From Leptotrichia wadei (GTDB lineage Bacteria; Fusobacteriota; Fusobacteriia; Fusobacteriales; Leptotrichiaceae), in the NCBI RefSeq assembly GCF_007990445.1, contig NZ_AP019841.1, positions 1,922,001-1,986,000 on the forward strand: a stretch of 64,000 bases of DNA, written 5' to 3'. Within the stretch, counting starts at the first letter, position 1; each line of letters begins with the position of its first letter. The notes below the pieces were generated by a model. It was not told the DNA's origin, did no database searches, and saw only the letters and a list, made by a program, of their open reading frames with translations. The translations under genes were made by a program, and so were the position numbers. Shown here in pieces: positions 36,015 through 44,538 of the stretch.

Positions 36015-36956
36015 TTATTCAACAACAAATAACCATTTTTTAGATAATTCATGATCTCCATTAATAACTTTTTCATATTCACCTTTTAACAATTCATAGA
36101 ATTTACCAGGTTTTGGTTCAGCATGGAAGTCTAATTGTCCAATTGGTCTTTGGTCTAATGATTCAGCATAAGTGATTTTCATTGCTGTTCCTGTTACTAA
36201 CAATTCATCTGCTGTAAATACCATCGATCTGTCAATTTTTCCACGGTTAATTTTGTATCCGTTGTATTCTAATAATTCTAATGCTGATCTTACTGTAATT
36301 CCTTCAAGTGCTGCATTTCCTGTATCAGGAATAATTACTTGATCTCTGTAGATTAATACAATATTTGCAACAGAAACTTCTACTACATTTCCTGCATCAT
36401 CAAACATTAACGCATCATCATAACCATTTCTTTGAGCATCACTTGTAGCTAGGAATGAATTGATGTAAGATCCACCTGCTTTTGCTTTAGTTGGAATAGA
36501 TGAATCGTTATATTTTCTATAAGTTGAACTCATCAATCTTAATCCACCTTTTGTACTTACATAATCTGCAAGTGGCAACATATAAATTGCTAAATCAAAA
36601 TCAAGTCCTGCTTTTTTAGGTGATAATCTTGGTTCTTTACAGAAAATGAATGGTCTCATATAAAAATCTTCTTTAATATCGTTCTTTTTAACTAATTCAG
36701 TTACAATATTTTTAAATTCATCCCATTCCATGAAAAATTCAAAACCTAACATTTTTGAAGCTGTCATAAGTCTTTTATAGTGATCTTCCAATCTAAAAAT
36801 TGCTACTTTCCCATTTCTGTAGTATCCTCTAACTCCACCGAAACAAGTTGTTCCATATTGTAAACTATGAGTTGCAATACTTACTGTCGCTTTCTCAAAT
36901 TCTACTATTTCTTTATCGAAATATGCATATTTCATAAATTCAGTTTTACCTGCCAT
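36015..36956 (-). CDS. ilvE: Branched-chain amino acid aminotransferase
   Basis: A 313-residue class IV PLP aminotransferase. ATHSLQYGTTCFGGVRGYY is the N-terminal signature, the PLP lysine is in STYRKYNDSSIPTKAKAGGS, and GNVVEVSVANIVLIY and DELLVTGTAMKITYAE are the conserved C-terminal motifs. It transfers amino groups to the keto acids of Leu, Ile and Val. The internal ATG after GGAGG is preferred to an upstream in-frame ATG. It stands alone between the tnpB element and rpsA, with its own terminator. Confidence 0.94.
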   Translation of the reverse strand: MAGKTEFMKYAYFDKEIVEFEKATVSIATHSLQYGTTCFGGVRGYYRNGKVAIFRLEDHYKRLMTASKMLGFEFFMEWDEFKNIVTELVKKNDIKEDFYMRPFIFCKEPRLSPKKAGLDFDLAIYMLPLADYVSTKGGLRLMSSTYRKYNDSSIPTKAKAGGSYINSFLATSDAQRNGYDDALMFDDAGNVVEVSVANIVLIYRDQVIIPDTGNAALEGITVRSALELLEYNGYKINRGKIDRSMVFTADELLVTGTAMKITYAESLDQRPIGQLDFHAEPKPGKFYELLKGEYEKVINGDHELSKKWLFVVE

Positions 36957-37072
36957 TAAATTTACCTCCATATAATTTCAATGTTCTAATATTTACTATT
37001 ATATTTTAGCACTTTTTTTAAATTATGTAAAATTTATTTTTTATACATAACTATATATCCAATTTATGCTTT

Positions 37073-37120
37073 CTGAACTTCCCACGACTAAAGTCGCAGA
37101 GTTCTAAGATCTTTAAAATT
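37073..37120 (-). mobile_element. IStron right-end remnant
   Basis: On the minus strand it reads CGACTTTAGTCGTGGGAAG and ends TTCAG, nearly the same as the last 45 or so bases of the intact IStron. The rest of an element is missing, so this is a solo end. Confidence 0.75.
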
Positions 37121-37130
37121 ATATAAACAA

Positions 37131-37149
37131 CAAGGGGGAATCCCCCTTG
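37131..37149 (-). terminator. Hairpin after rpsA
   Basis: CAAGGGGG pairs with CCCCCTTG to form a very stable stem after rpsA. The following TTGTTTATAT is a poor T tract, so termination is probable but not certain; it also resembles the core hairpin of type B repeats. Confidence 0.55.
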
Positions 37150-37188
37150 CAAATAGTATTTTTTCAGTTATTGTTAAGTTTGGCAAAA

Positions 37189-38991
37189 TTAAACTCCATA
37201 AACTTTCATAAGCTCATCCATTTCTTTCTTTTCTTCCATTTCCTGAACTTTTTTCAAAGATAATGCAATAGATTTTCTCTTTTCATTTATATCTGTAATA
37301 ACAGCCTCAACTTTATCTCCAACTGAGAATTTTTCAGAAATATCCTTCAAAAAGTCCTCTGTCAATTCTCTTTTTGGTACAATTCCATTAAATCTGTCTG
37401 TTAATTTAACAAGCGCAAAATTCTCCTGAATTTCCACAATTTCAGTATTTACAATATTTCCCTTTTTATATTTTTCAGTAACTTCCTTCCAAGGCGATTT
37501 TTCCAATTGCTTAATACTTCCAGATAATTTTTTCTCAATTTTGTCAATTACGATCACTTTAAATTCAACTTCATCGCCAACTTTGTATTCCTTATGTTCT
37601 CTTTTATCCCAAGAAAATTCATTTTTATGGATAAACACTTCTATTCCCTTTTCAAGTTCAACAAAAATTCCATAATCTTGAACATTCATAACTTTTCCCT
37701 TATATGATTTATCAAAGTCATAAGTTTCTTCAAGAACATCCCATTTATCATCAAGTAATGCTTTTGCACTTAAAGTAACTCTATTTTTTTCATCATTAAA
37801 GTCAACTATTTTAAATTTAATCAAATCTCCAGCCTTATATTTTGAAGTCAAATTAGATTCTCTCTTATATGACAAGTCAGAAACATGTAAAAGTCCGTCA
37901 ATATCCTTTTCAAGCGAGATTAATAACCCAAAATCAAATACTTCTGTTATTGGTTTTTCAATAATATCTCCTATATGATATTTTTCCTTTACTGTATCCC
38001 AAGGATTTTCTGAAAGCTGCTTTACGCTTAATTTAACATTTTTCTTTTCATTTTCAATTTGAATAATTTTTGCAGAAAATTTATCTCCCGCTTTATAATT
38101 TTTCAATTCTTTAGATCCATTGTGCCAAGCAAGCTCTGAAACATGTACAAATCCAGAATTCCTATCAACAGTTACAACTATCCCAAAATCAAGAACATCT
38201 TTAACAACAGCCTCAACCACATCTCCAACATTATGGCTATTTTCAAATGCAACCCAAGGATCTTCTGATAACTGCTTTATGCTTAACTTTAATCTATTTT
38301 TTTCAACATCCTTTTCAATAATTTTAGCAGTTACTTCATCTCCAATTTTATATCTTTCATGCAAATTATCCACTTGATCCCAAGAAACTTCAGAAATATG
38401 AACAAATCCGCTTGCAGCCCCTAAATCCAATATAATTCCAAAATCAAATATTTCCTTAACTTTTCCTGTAACTACATCTCCAACATTAACACTTTCAAAA
38501 TATTTTTCCTCTTCGATTTTTATCAAGTCAATTCTTGAAATAGTTATATTGCTTCTGTTTTTTTCTTTTATAATAAATTTAAATTTTTGTCCTGTATAAT
38601 CCTTATCTTTCTCAAACCTAGCCAGAGAAAATGGTAAAAATGCCTCATTTTTCCCAATTCTTACAGTATATCCCCCTTTGATTTTCTTAACAATTTCTCC
38701 AGTCACAATATCATCAACATTAAATGATGCCAATTCCTTAGCTCTATCTAGCACAAATTTTGAAACAATGATGTTATCCTCATCTTCCCTCAAAACTTTC
38801 ACTTCAATTTTATCTCCAATTTCAAAGTCTTTAACTTCACTAGCATAAATTCTTCCTTCTTTTTTTGCATTCAAATCAAGAAATCCATAGTCCAATTCTT
38901 TTCTTGTAATAATTCCTTCAACTACATCTCCCGATTTTTTTTCCTCAGGTAAATAATCCTCCAATAATGTCTCAAATTCTTTTTCGCTCAT
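37189..38991 (-). CDS. rpsA: Ribosomal protein S1 homologue with seven S1 repeats
   Basis: A 600-residue protein of tandem S1 RNA-binding domains. I count seven: two divergent N-terminal ones (SGDVVEGIITRKELDYGFLD and DDIVTGEIVKKIKGGYTVRI), then five typical ones such as GDVVTGKVKEIFDFGIILDL, GDVVEAVVKDVLDFGIVV and FDKSYKGKVMNVQDYGIFVE, and a last more divergent one (TEIVEIQENFALVKL). E. coli S1 has six. It helps mRNA binding to the 30S subunit. It follows the HPr-like gene with a gap of about 50 bases. Confidence 0.9.
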   Translation of the reverse strand: MSEKEFETLLEDYLPEEKKSGDVVEGIITRKELDYGFLDLNAKKEGRIYASEVKDFEIGDKIEVKVLREDEDNIIVSKFVLDRAKELASFNVDDIVTGEIVKKIKGGYTVRIGKNEAFLPFSLARFEKDKDYTGQKFKFIIKEKNRSNITISRIDLIKIEEEKYFESVNVGDVVTGKVKEIFDFGIILDLGAASGFVHISEVSWDQVDNLHERYKIGDEVTAKIIEKDVEKNRLKLSIKQLSEDPWVAFENSHNVGDVVEAVVKDVLDFGIVVTVDRNSGFVHVSELAWHNGSKELKNYKAGDKFSAKIIQIENEKKNVKLSVKQLSENPWDTVKEKYHIGDIIEKPITEVFDFGLLISLEKDIDGLLHVSDLSYKRESNLTSKYKAGDLIKFKIVDFNDEKNRVTLSAKALLDDKWDVLEETYDFDKSYKGKVMNVQDYGIFVELEKGIEVFIHKNEFSWDKREHKEYKVGDEVEFKVIVIDKIEKKLSGSIKQLEKSPWKEVTEKYKKGNIVNTEIVEIQENFALVKLTDRFNGIVPKRELTEDFLKDISEKFSVGDKVEAVITDINEKRKSIALSLKKVQEMEEKKEMDELMKVYGV

Positions 38992-39043
38992 TTTGTACTT
39001 CAGAACTGCCTAAAATTAGCCAGTCCTTCTCCCTTCTTTATAT

Positions 39044-39364
39044 TTATTCAAAAAATTTATTAATTTCTATTAATTGTCTTAACTCTTCCAGCAATTTAAT
39101 CTCTTCTTCTGGATTCCCTCCATTTTCTGAAATTGCCCTAAGTCTCAATTTTTCTCCCTTTCCTGCTCCAAGCATCATAACTCCAAATACATTTTTTCCA
39201 TCAATTTTTTCATTTTCTTCTTTGTTATTTTCTGCCTGTTCATTTTCAAAAACTTTTTCTATTTCCAAAGCCACATCATACTTTTTGGCAATATTCACAA
39301 TCTGCCCCGATGGCCGTGCATGGACTCCCTGATCGTTTTTTATTTCTACAATAATTTCCTTCAT
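39044..39364 (-). CDS. HPr-family phosphocarrier protein with altered regulatory site
   Basis: A 106-residue HPr-fold protein. The phosphorylatable His15 is intact in NDQGVHARPSGQIVNIAKKY. The second signature reads DGKNVFGVMMLGAGKGEKL, where the regulatory Ser46 of classical HPr (KSIMGVMSLG) is replaced by Asn. An acidic insert of about 13 residues (ENEQAENNKEENE) sits before this motif. It can probably still carry phosphate from enzyme I but could not be phosphorylated at Ser46 by HPr kinase. The start after AGGAAAGG is preferred to an upstream one. It lies between the CGGC protein and rpsA genes. Confidence 0.85.
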   Translation of the reverse strand: MKEIIVEIKNDQGVHARPSGQIVNIAKKYDVALEIEKVFENEQAENNKEENEKIDGKNVFGVMMLGAGKGEKLRLRAISENGGNPEEEIKLLEELRQLIEINKFFE

Positions 39365-39386
39365 AGCTTTCCTTTCCTGATATTTC

Positions 39387-39824
39387 CTAGTTTTTATTTG
39401 TTTTGTAAATCCCTTCTGCACGTCTTCTAGTAGCAGTTTTAGAATGCCAGGTGTCTTCCAAAATAATTGAATCCTTAAATGGAGTTTTAGAAACTTGCTG
39501 TTTCATATAATTTAAAAACATGCATCTGGAAGAATGATGATTATCAAGCGTAACACAAGAAGCAAAGTGTATAGCCACTTCTTCTGGCGTAATCTTCCCT
39601 TCCTTTTTCAGGCATTTATTCACATTTGATAAAAGAGAATTAACTCCTTTCCCATTACATCCTCCACATTGAAACATCAAAACTCTCATATCCTGCTCCA
39701 TAGGATATTTTGAAAATCCACCACTTCTCTCGTAAAATGACTGGCTGCAATGATATCCGCTGCAACGTCTTTTTGCAATTTCACATTGAATTATTACAAC
39801 CAGCTTAATTTTTGATAAATCCAT
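39387..39824 (-). CDS. CGGC-domain protein
   Basis: A 145-residue protein of the CGGC family, named for LMFQCGGCNGKG near residues 49-60. Further cysteines at CEIAKRRCSGYHC and at HFASCVTLDN suggest metal or cluster binding. The family function is not known; a metal-binding or redox role is often guessed. It is the first gene of a minus-strand run (CGGC, HPr, rpsA) with short gaps. Confidence 0.8.
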   Translation of the reverse strand: MDLSKIKLVVIIQCEIAKRRCSGYHCSQSFYERSGGFSKYPMEQDMRVLMFQCGGCNGKGVNSLLSNVNKCLKKEGKITPEEVAIHFASCVTLDNHHSSRCMFLNYMKQQVSKTPFKDSIILEDTWHSKTATRRRAEGIYKTNKN

Positions 39825-40017
39825 AACACCACCTCAAAATATATTCGCAACTCTTAAAACCTATTTAAATAATATCATTTATTAGATTAAAAATCAATAT
39901 TTATCTAATTTTTTTCTGTAAAAATAAAAATTAAATATTAAGTCTATTTCTACTAAACTTCGTTTAAAAATGGAAACTATATTTTAATTTGACTCTTTTG
40001 CGAGAAATTTATATTTA

Positions 40018-40130
40018 TACTATTCCCCGTTTAAAAAGCGAATATTTATTTTAATTATTTGAAAATAAATATCAGGTTTCATCTGCTAAAAAGATTTACA
40101 AAATATTCGTTATTCAAATGGGGTTTAGTA
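40018..40130. repeat. Type C MITE-like repeat, complete
   Basis: The left end TACTATTCCCCGTTTAAAAA and the right end (complement TACTAAACCCCATTTGAATA) are terminal inverted repeats extending about 30 bases with mismatches. The interior has no frame. A half-site ACTAAACTTCGTTTAAAAA lies just to the left at about 39950. Confidence 0.78.
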
Positions 40131-40193
40131 TTAGTTTAGTTTTAAGACAGTTTTACTATAAAAAGACATAGTATTAGTAATTCTTTTGTATAG

Positions 40194-40224
40194 TAAAAAA
40201 GAGAGACATAATTAAATGCCTCTC
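40194..40224 (-). terminator. Intrinsic terminator after ompA-like gene
   Basis: On the minus strand GAGAGGCAT pairs with ATGTCTCTC and is followed by TTTTTT. Confidence 0.88.
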
Positions 40225-40259
40225 CAAAAATTTATATTTTAAACCTTTTATTTTAAAGA

Positions 40260-41369
40260 TTATTGATTAATGAATTTTACGTTAGTGAAGTCAACGTTTT
40301 GGAAGAATAATTCAACTCTTCTGTTATTGTATCTTCCTTCAACTGTGTCATTAGTGTCAAATGGGTTGCTTTCTCCTTGACCAGTGATTGTTCCGTAAGA
40401 AATAGAGTTCTTCAATCCGTAGTCTCTTAATAATCTAGCTACGTTTTGTGCTCTTGCTACTGATAATTTTTGGTTATAAGCAGCTGATCCAGTTGAATCT
40501 GTATGTCCAACGAAATCAATTGATCCACCATCAGCAAATTGGTTAATTACACCTGCGATAGTTCTCAAGTCAGCAGCTTCACCTTCGTTAGGTACTCTAC
40601 CATCTACTTTAAATCCTCTGATTACACATTTTTTTGTATCAGTTTCACAACTAAATGGTAACACAGCAGTATTTGGTTTAACAATTGGTGCTGGTTCTGG
40701 TGCTGGTGTAGGTACTGGAGTTGGTACAGGCACTTCAACTGTTTGAGTTATGATTTTAGGTGATCTGTCATTTTTCAATTGTCCAAATCTATATCCTACT
40801 CTAACTCCTACTGAATCATTGTAGTTTCTTGTTCTTTCAACAGAATTTCCTGCTGAATCTACAAATCCTTTAACTTTAACACCTGATCTTTCATAAATAG
40901 CTTCTAATGAAACTGGCCCAAATTCAGTACCAATTCCTGCTGCAGTATATAATCCACCTTTAACTTTAGCATCTGCTAAATTTTTAGTTCCGTGAGCGAA
41001 GTTATATCCTGCTCTTCCTAATACGTATAAAGCATCATTTCCATTGTTTGTTGTGATTAAGTTGAATTTACCTAATGCATAAACTGGAACACTTCTCATT
41101 AATTTAACTTTGTCATCTTTTCTAATTAATTTTCCAGAATTAGCAGATAATTTGTATTCTGCTCCTAATCCCCATTCAAATTCACCTTGGTTATCAACAA
41201 TATATTCTAAACCAAGTGTTGGTCCATGTTTAAGTTCATAATCATCACTAAGATCACTTGAACCTGCTTTAAATTTTCTGTAGAAATCATATCCACTTTT
41301 AACTTGTACTTCAGATGCTACAGCATTTAAAGCCAATAAAGCTGTTCCTAAAATAACTAATTTTTTCAT
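40260..41369 (-). CDS. OmpA-family outer-membrane protein
   Basis: A 369-residue protein with three parts. MKKLVILGTALLALNAVAS is a signal peptide. Residues about 20-205 are an eight-stranded type beta-barrel ending in VGVRVGYRFGQLK. A Pro-rich linker (VPVPTPVPTPAPEPAP) leads to the OmpA peptidoglycan-binding domain with IDFVGHTDSTGSAAYNQKLS and GRYNNRRVELFF. A Cys pair (SCETDTKKC) sits before that domain. It would anchor the outer membrane to the cell wall. It is a single gene with a consensus promoter, a 70-base leader, and a terminator. Confidence 0.94.
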   Translation of the reverse strand: MKKLVILGTALLALNAVASEVQVKSGYDFYRKFKAGSSDLSDDYELKHGPTLGLEYIVDNQGEFEWGLGAEYKLSANSGKLIRKDDKVKLMRSVPVYALGKFNLITTNNGNDALYVLGRAGYNFAHGTKNLADAKVKGGLYTAAGIGTEFGPVSLEAIYERSGVKVKGFVDSAGNSVERTRNYNDSVGVRVGYRFGQLKNDRSPKIITQTVEVPVPTPVPTPAPEPAPIVKPNTAVLPFSCETDTKKCVIRGFKVDGRVPNEGEAADLRTIAGVINQFADGGSIDFVGHTDSTGSAAYNQKLSVARAQNVARLLRDYGLKNSISYGTITGQGESNPFDTNDTVEGRYNNRRVELFFQNVDFTNVKFINQ

Positions 41370-41443
41370 TTTAATTCCTCCCGAATTTTATTTTTTACTC
41401 TAACTTTTTAAATTAGTACTTCTTTCTCCTAATCCTCTTTTAG

Positions 41444-41472
41444 ATTATACAATATTTTAAGAGAAAAATCAA
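41444..41472 (-). promoter_or_regulatory. Promoter of the OmpA-like gene
   Basis: TTGATT and a perfect TATAAT with 17 bases between. The leader of about 65 bases before the ATG has its own GGGAGG ribosome site and could be a target for small-RNA control. Confidence 0.85.
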
Positions 41473-41804
41473 TGTTTTTACTAATTAATTTATTATTATA
41501 GTTAAAACTTTCCGTTTACAAGTTATAATATCACTTTTTTAACAAAAAGTCAATAAAAAAATTAACCAATATTCCATTTTAAGTATTATGTTTACTACTA
41601 TTTCCTATAAAATAACCTAATTTTATTGACTTATTAGTCACTTTAAAATTTCATTTTTTTTATTTGCCTATAAACTATTATACTAGCCAAATAATTAATT
41701 CAAACTGTATAAAATTAGATTAAACTTTAGATTTAATCAGAATAACTATTACTTTTTAGTTTGATTTCAAAGTGTTATTTCTGTGTAAATTGCTAAAATT
41801 TAAG
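41473..41804. other. AT-rich gap between glyS and the ompA promoter
   Basis: I see no gene, tRNA or clear terminator in this stretch. It is about 80 percent A+T, with a second possible -10 box (TATTAT near 41525) pointing to the OmpA-like gene. Confidence 0.6.
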
Positions 41805-43841
41805 TTATATGTTTATCATTTTATCAATAGAATTTTCCAGTTTTTTCAATAATGCAATACGGTTATTTCTTAATTTTTCATCATCAGCATTAATAATTAC
41901 ATTATCAAAAAATTGATTAATTGTATCGGCATTATTTAATAATGTTTCAATATAACTTGAAAAATCTGCATTTTCAATACTTTCCAACTGATTTGCAAAA
42001 TTGTATAATGCTTTTTCTTCATCTGATTCAAATAATGCGCTGTCAATATTTAGATTTACATTTTTTTCATCTTTAACAATATTTTTTACACGTTTTAAAA
42101 GATTTATTAAAATCTCAAAATTTTCAGTTTGTGATAATTTTAGAAGTTCAGATAATTTCTTATCCAATTCTACAACATTGTTTTCAAGATTTATTTCATA
42201 ATTTATAAGTTCTTTTTTGTATTTTTCAGAAAGCACATTAATTATTCTTTGTTTGAAAAATTCTGTTACATCCTTCACGACATTCTTTTCCAATACTTTT
42301 TTATCTGCCGAGAAAATTTCATAAGCCTTTTCAATTAATTTCTTATAATCAAAAGACAATTTTGAATTTAATACAACTTGAATAATTCCTTGTGTGGCAC
42401 GTCTCAAAGCGTAAGGATCTTTAGAACTTGTAGGTTTTAATCCAACTGCAAAACATCCAATTATTGTATCCATCTTGTCAGCAATTCCAGCAATTGCACC
42501 TTCCACAGTCGTAGGCAATTTGTCCCCTTGATAACGTGGCAAATAATGTTCAAAAATTCCAAGTGCTACATCTTTATCCTCACCTTGCTTTTGAGCATAA
42601 ACGGAACCCATAAATCCTTGTAACTTAGTAAATTCCTTTTCTCCAATTACATTTGAAACAAGATCTGCTTTTGCCAAATCTACAGTTCTTATGATATTTT
42701 CCTTCTTATCAGTCAAGTTTAACTCTGAAATCAGATATTCAGCAATTTTTTCACTTCTTTTAACTTTTTCAAAAATTGTTCCCATATCCTTTTGGAAAGT
42801 AACTTCCTTCAGTTTTTCTACATTGTCTGCAAATTTACCTTTTAAATCTTCATCAAAGAAAAATTTCGCATCGGCAAGTCTTGGCTCTACAACCTTTTCA
42901 TTCCCTTTTTTAACAGTTTCTGAATATTCAGGCGCATTTCTTATAACAATAAATTTATTTGACAATTTCCCGTTCTTATCTTTTACTGGAAAATATCTTT
43001 GATGAGTTTCCAATGTAATTGTTATAATATCTTCAGGAAGCTGCAAATAATCCTTGTTAAATTCACCCTTTATTGCATAAGGATATTCTACCACATTAAC
43101 CACTTCATCTAATAAATATTTATTGATTATCGCAGTATCTCCATCCTTTTCACCATTTTCTTTTATGCTTTTCAAAATTTCTTCTCTTCTTTTTTCACCA
43201 TTTACAATAACAAAATTTTCAAGCAATATTTTTTCATAGTCAAGCGGATTATCAATCTCAATGTCCTGAGAAGCAAAATATCTCATTCCACGAGTCTTAT
43301 TTCCGCCTTTTAGCCCTTCAAACTCAAAAGGTAAAATTTCCCCATTATCAAATAAAGTCACAAACCATTTAATCGGTCTTACGAATCTAAACGTTCTATC
43401 CGCCCATTTCATAGATTTTTCAAACTCTATTTTCTTTATCGCATTTTTCAATATTTCAGGTAAAATCTCCCTAGTATCCTTTCCTGCAATAAACTTTTCA
43501 ATCGAAATATATTTCCCTTTTTCATTTTCAATAATCTTTATATCATCAGCCGTAGCACCCTGAGATCTCACAAATCCTTCTCCAGCTTTCGTAAGTTGTC
43601 CATCCTTATAAGCAATCTCAACTGAAGGCCCTACACTTTTCTTATCCAAGTCATCCTGTTTTTCAGCCAAATCCTTTATAATCGCTGTAACCCTTCTAGG
43701 CGTACTAAACGATTCAATTTCTGAAAACTTGATTCTTTCAGATTTTAATTCATTTTCTATTATTTTTTTCAGATCCTTTTCCGCCTTATCCACATATTGC
43801 GCAGGCAATTCTTCCAATCCTATTTCAAAAAGAAAATTCAA
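41805..43841 (-). CDS. glyS: Glycyl-tRNA synthetase beta subunit
   Basis: A 678-residue GlyS. The N-terminus FLFEIGLEELPAQYVDKAEK, the block YPYAIKGEFNKDYLQLPEDI, and GIADKMDTIIGCFAVGLKPT followed by SKDPYALRRATQGI are diagnostic. The C-terminal part is the DALR-type anticodon-binding domain. The TTG eight bases after AAGGAG matches the usual N-terminus better than the GTG that overlaps the ribosome site. It pairs with GlyQ to charge glycine tRNA, but here glyQ and glyS are separated by two foreign-looking genes. Confidence 0.95.
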   Translation of the reverse strand: MNFLFEIGLEELPAQYVDKAEKDLKKIIENELKSERIKFSEIESFSTPRRVTAIIKDLAEKQDDLDKKSVGPSVEIAYKDGQLTKAGEGFVRSQGATADDIKIIENEKGKYISIEKFIAGKDTREILPEILKNAIKKIEFEKSMKWADRTFRFVRPIKWFVTLFDNGEILPFEFEGLKGGNKTRGMRYFASQDIEIDNPLDYEKILLENFVIVNGEKRREEILKSIKENGEKDGDTAIINKYLLDEVVNVVEYPYAIKGEFNKDYLQLPEDIITITLETHQRYFPVKDKNGKLSNKFIVIRNAPEYSETVKKGNEKVVEPRLADAKFFFDEDLKGKFADNVEKLKEVTFQKDMGTIFEKVKRSEKIAEYLISELNLTDKKENIIRTVDLAKADLVSNVIGEKEFTKLQGFMGSVYAQKQGEDKDVALGIFEHYLPRYQGDKLPTTVEGAIAGIADKMDTIIGCFAVGLKPTSSKDPYALRRATQGIIQVVLNSKLSFDYKKLIEKAYEIFSADKKVLEKNVVKDVTEFFKQRIINVLSEKYKKELINYEINLENNVVELDKKLSELLKLSQTENFEILINLLKRVKNIVKDEKNVNLNIDSALFESDEEKALYNFANQLESIENADFSSYIETLLNNADTINQFFDNVIINADDEKLRNNRIALLKKLENSIDKMINI

Positions 43842-43929
43842 TTTTTTCACTCCTTTCGGTATTTACACTCTTCTTTTTTTATTTTTTATAAATTTTCGCC
43901 CAAAAAGAAGTAAAAAAGACTTTATTTTT

Positions 43930-44538
43930 TTATTTTAATTTCTCATATTTTCTTACAAATTTTTCCTCAAATTCCTCTTTTGAGTAAGTGTGTACATTTT
44001 TGAAGCAATAACCTTTAAATTTTTCGAGTCCAAAACAAATGATTTCATCTTTTTCAAAGGTATTTTCTACAATTGATAAACTACTTCCTTGATTTACAAA
44101 ATAATTTCCAATCTCTGAAATGGAATTCTTTTCATTTGGTGAATTTTTTTCTTCATTGTAGACTAAAATATAATTTGTAATTTCTTTTAAAGTATTTAAA
44201 GATTTTTCCTCAATATCTCCTAAAACAAACATACTATTAAGAATCTTTAACTCTATATCCTTTAATTTTTTTATATCAATTCTATTAGACTTATCAAGTA
44301 ATTTCCCATTTTTAAATTCAATAAAAGTATATCTTCTATCGCTATGTAAAAATAAAACATCATTTGTTTTTAGCTGAATGCTCAAATTATTATTTCTAGT
44401 GTACTTATCTCCTCCAACACTATCAAAATTAATTACTTTAATTTGACTTTCTGTCATATATTCTTCATTATTATCATCTTTTGAAGTTTGCTTTAATGTA
44501 GAAGTATTATATATTTTCAAATTAATTTTTTTACTCAT
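43930..44538 (-). CDS. Unknown protein with ExK nuclease-like motif, partner of the ATPase
   Basis: A 202-residue protein I cannot assign to a family. Residues 60-80 read DVLFLHSDRRYTFIEFKNGK: an acidic residue at 60, a beta strand, then Glu74-x-Lys76. This arrangement is that of PD-(D/E)xK nucleases, although the strand context is the only support. Its start overlaps the end of the ATPase gene by eight bases (ATGAGTAA), so translation is coupled and the products are probably made together. It has no signal peptide or membrane segment. A two-gene ATPase/nuclease defence module is the best reading. Confidence 0.6.
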   Translation of the reverse strand: MSKKINLKIYNTSTLKQTSKDDNNEEYMTESQIKVINFDSVGGDKYTRNNNLSIQLKTNDVLFLHSDRRYTFIEFKNGKLLDKSNRIDIKKLKDIELKILNSMFVLGDIEEKSLNTLKEITNYILVYNEEKNSPNEKNSISEIGNYFVNQGSSLSIVENTFEKDEIICFGLEKFKGYCFKNVHTYSKEEFEEKFVRKYEKLK

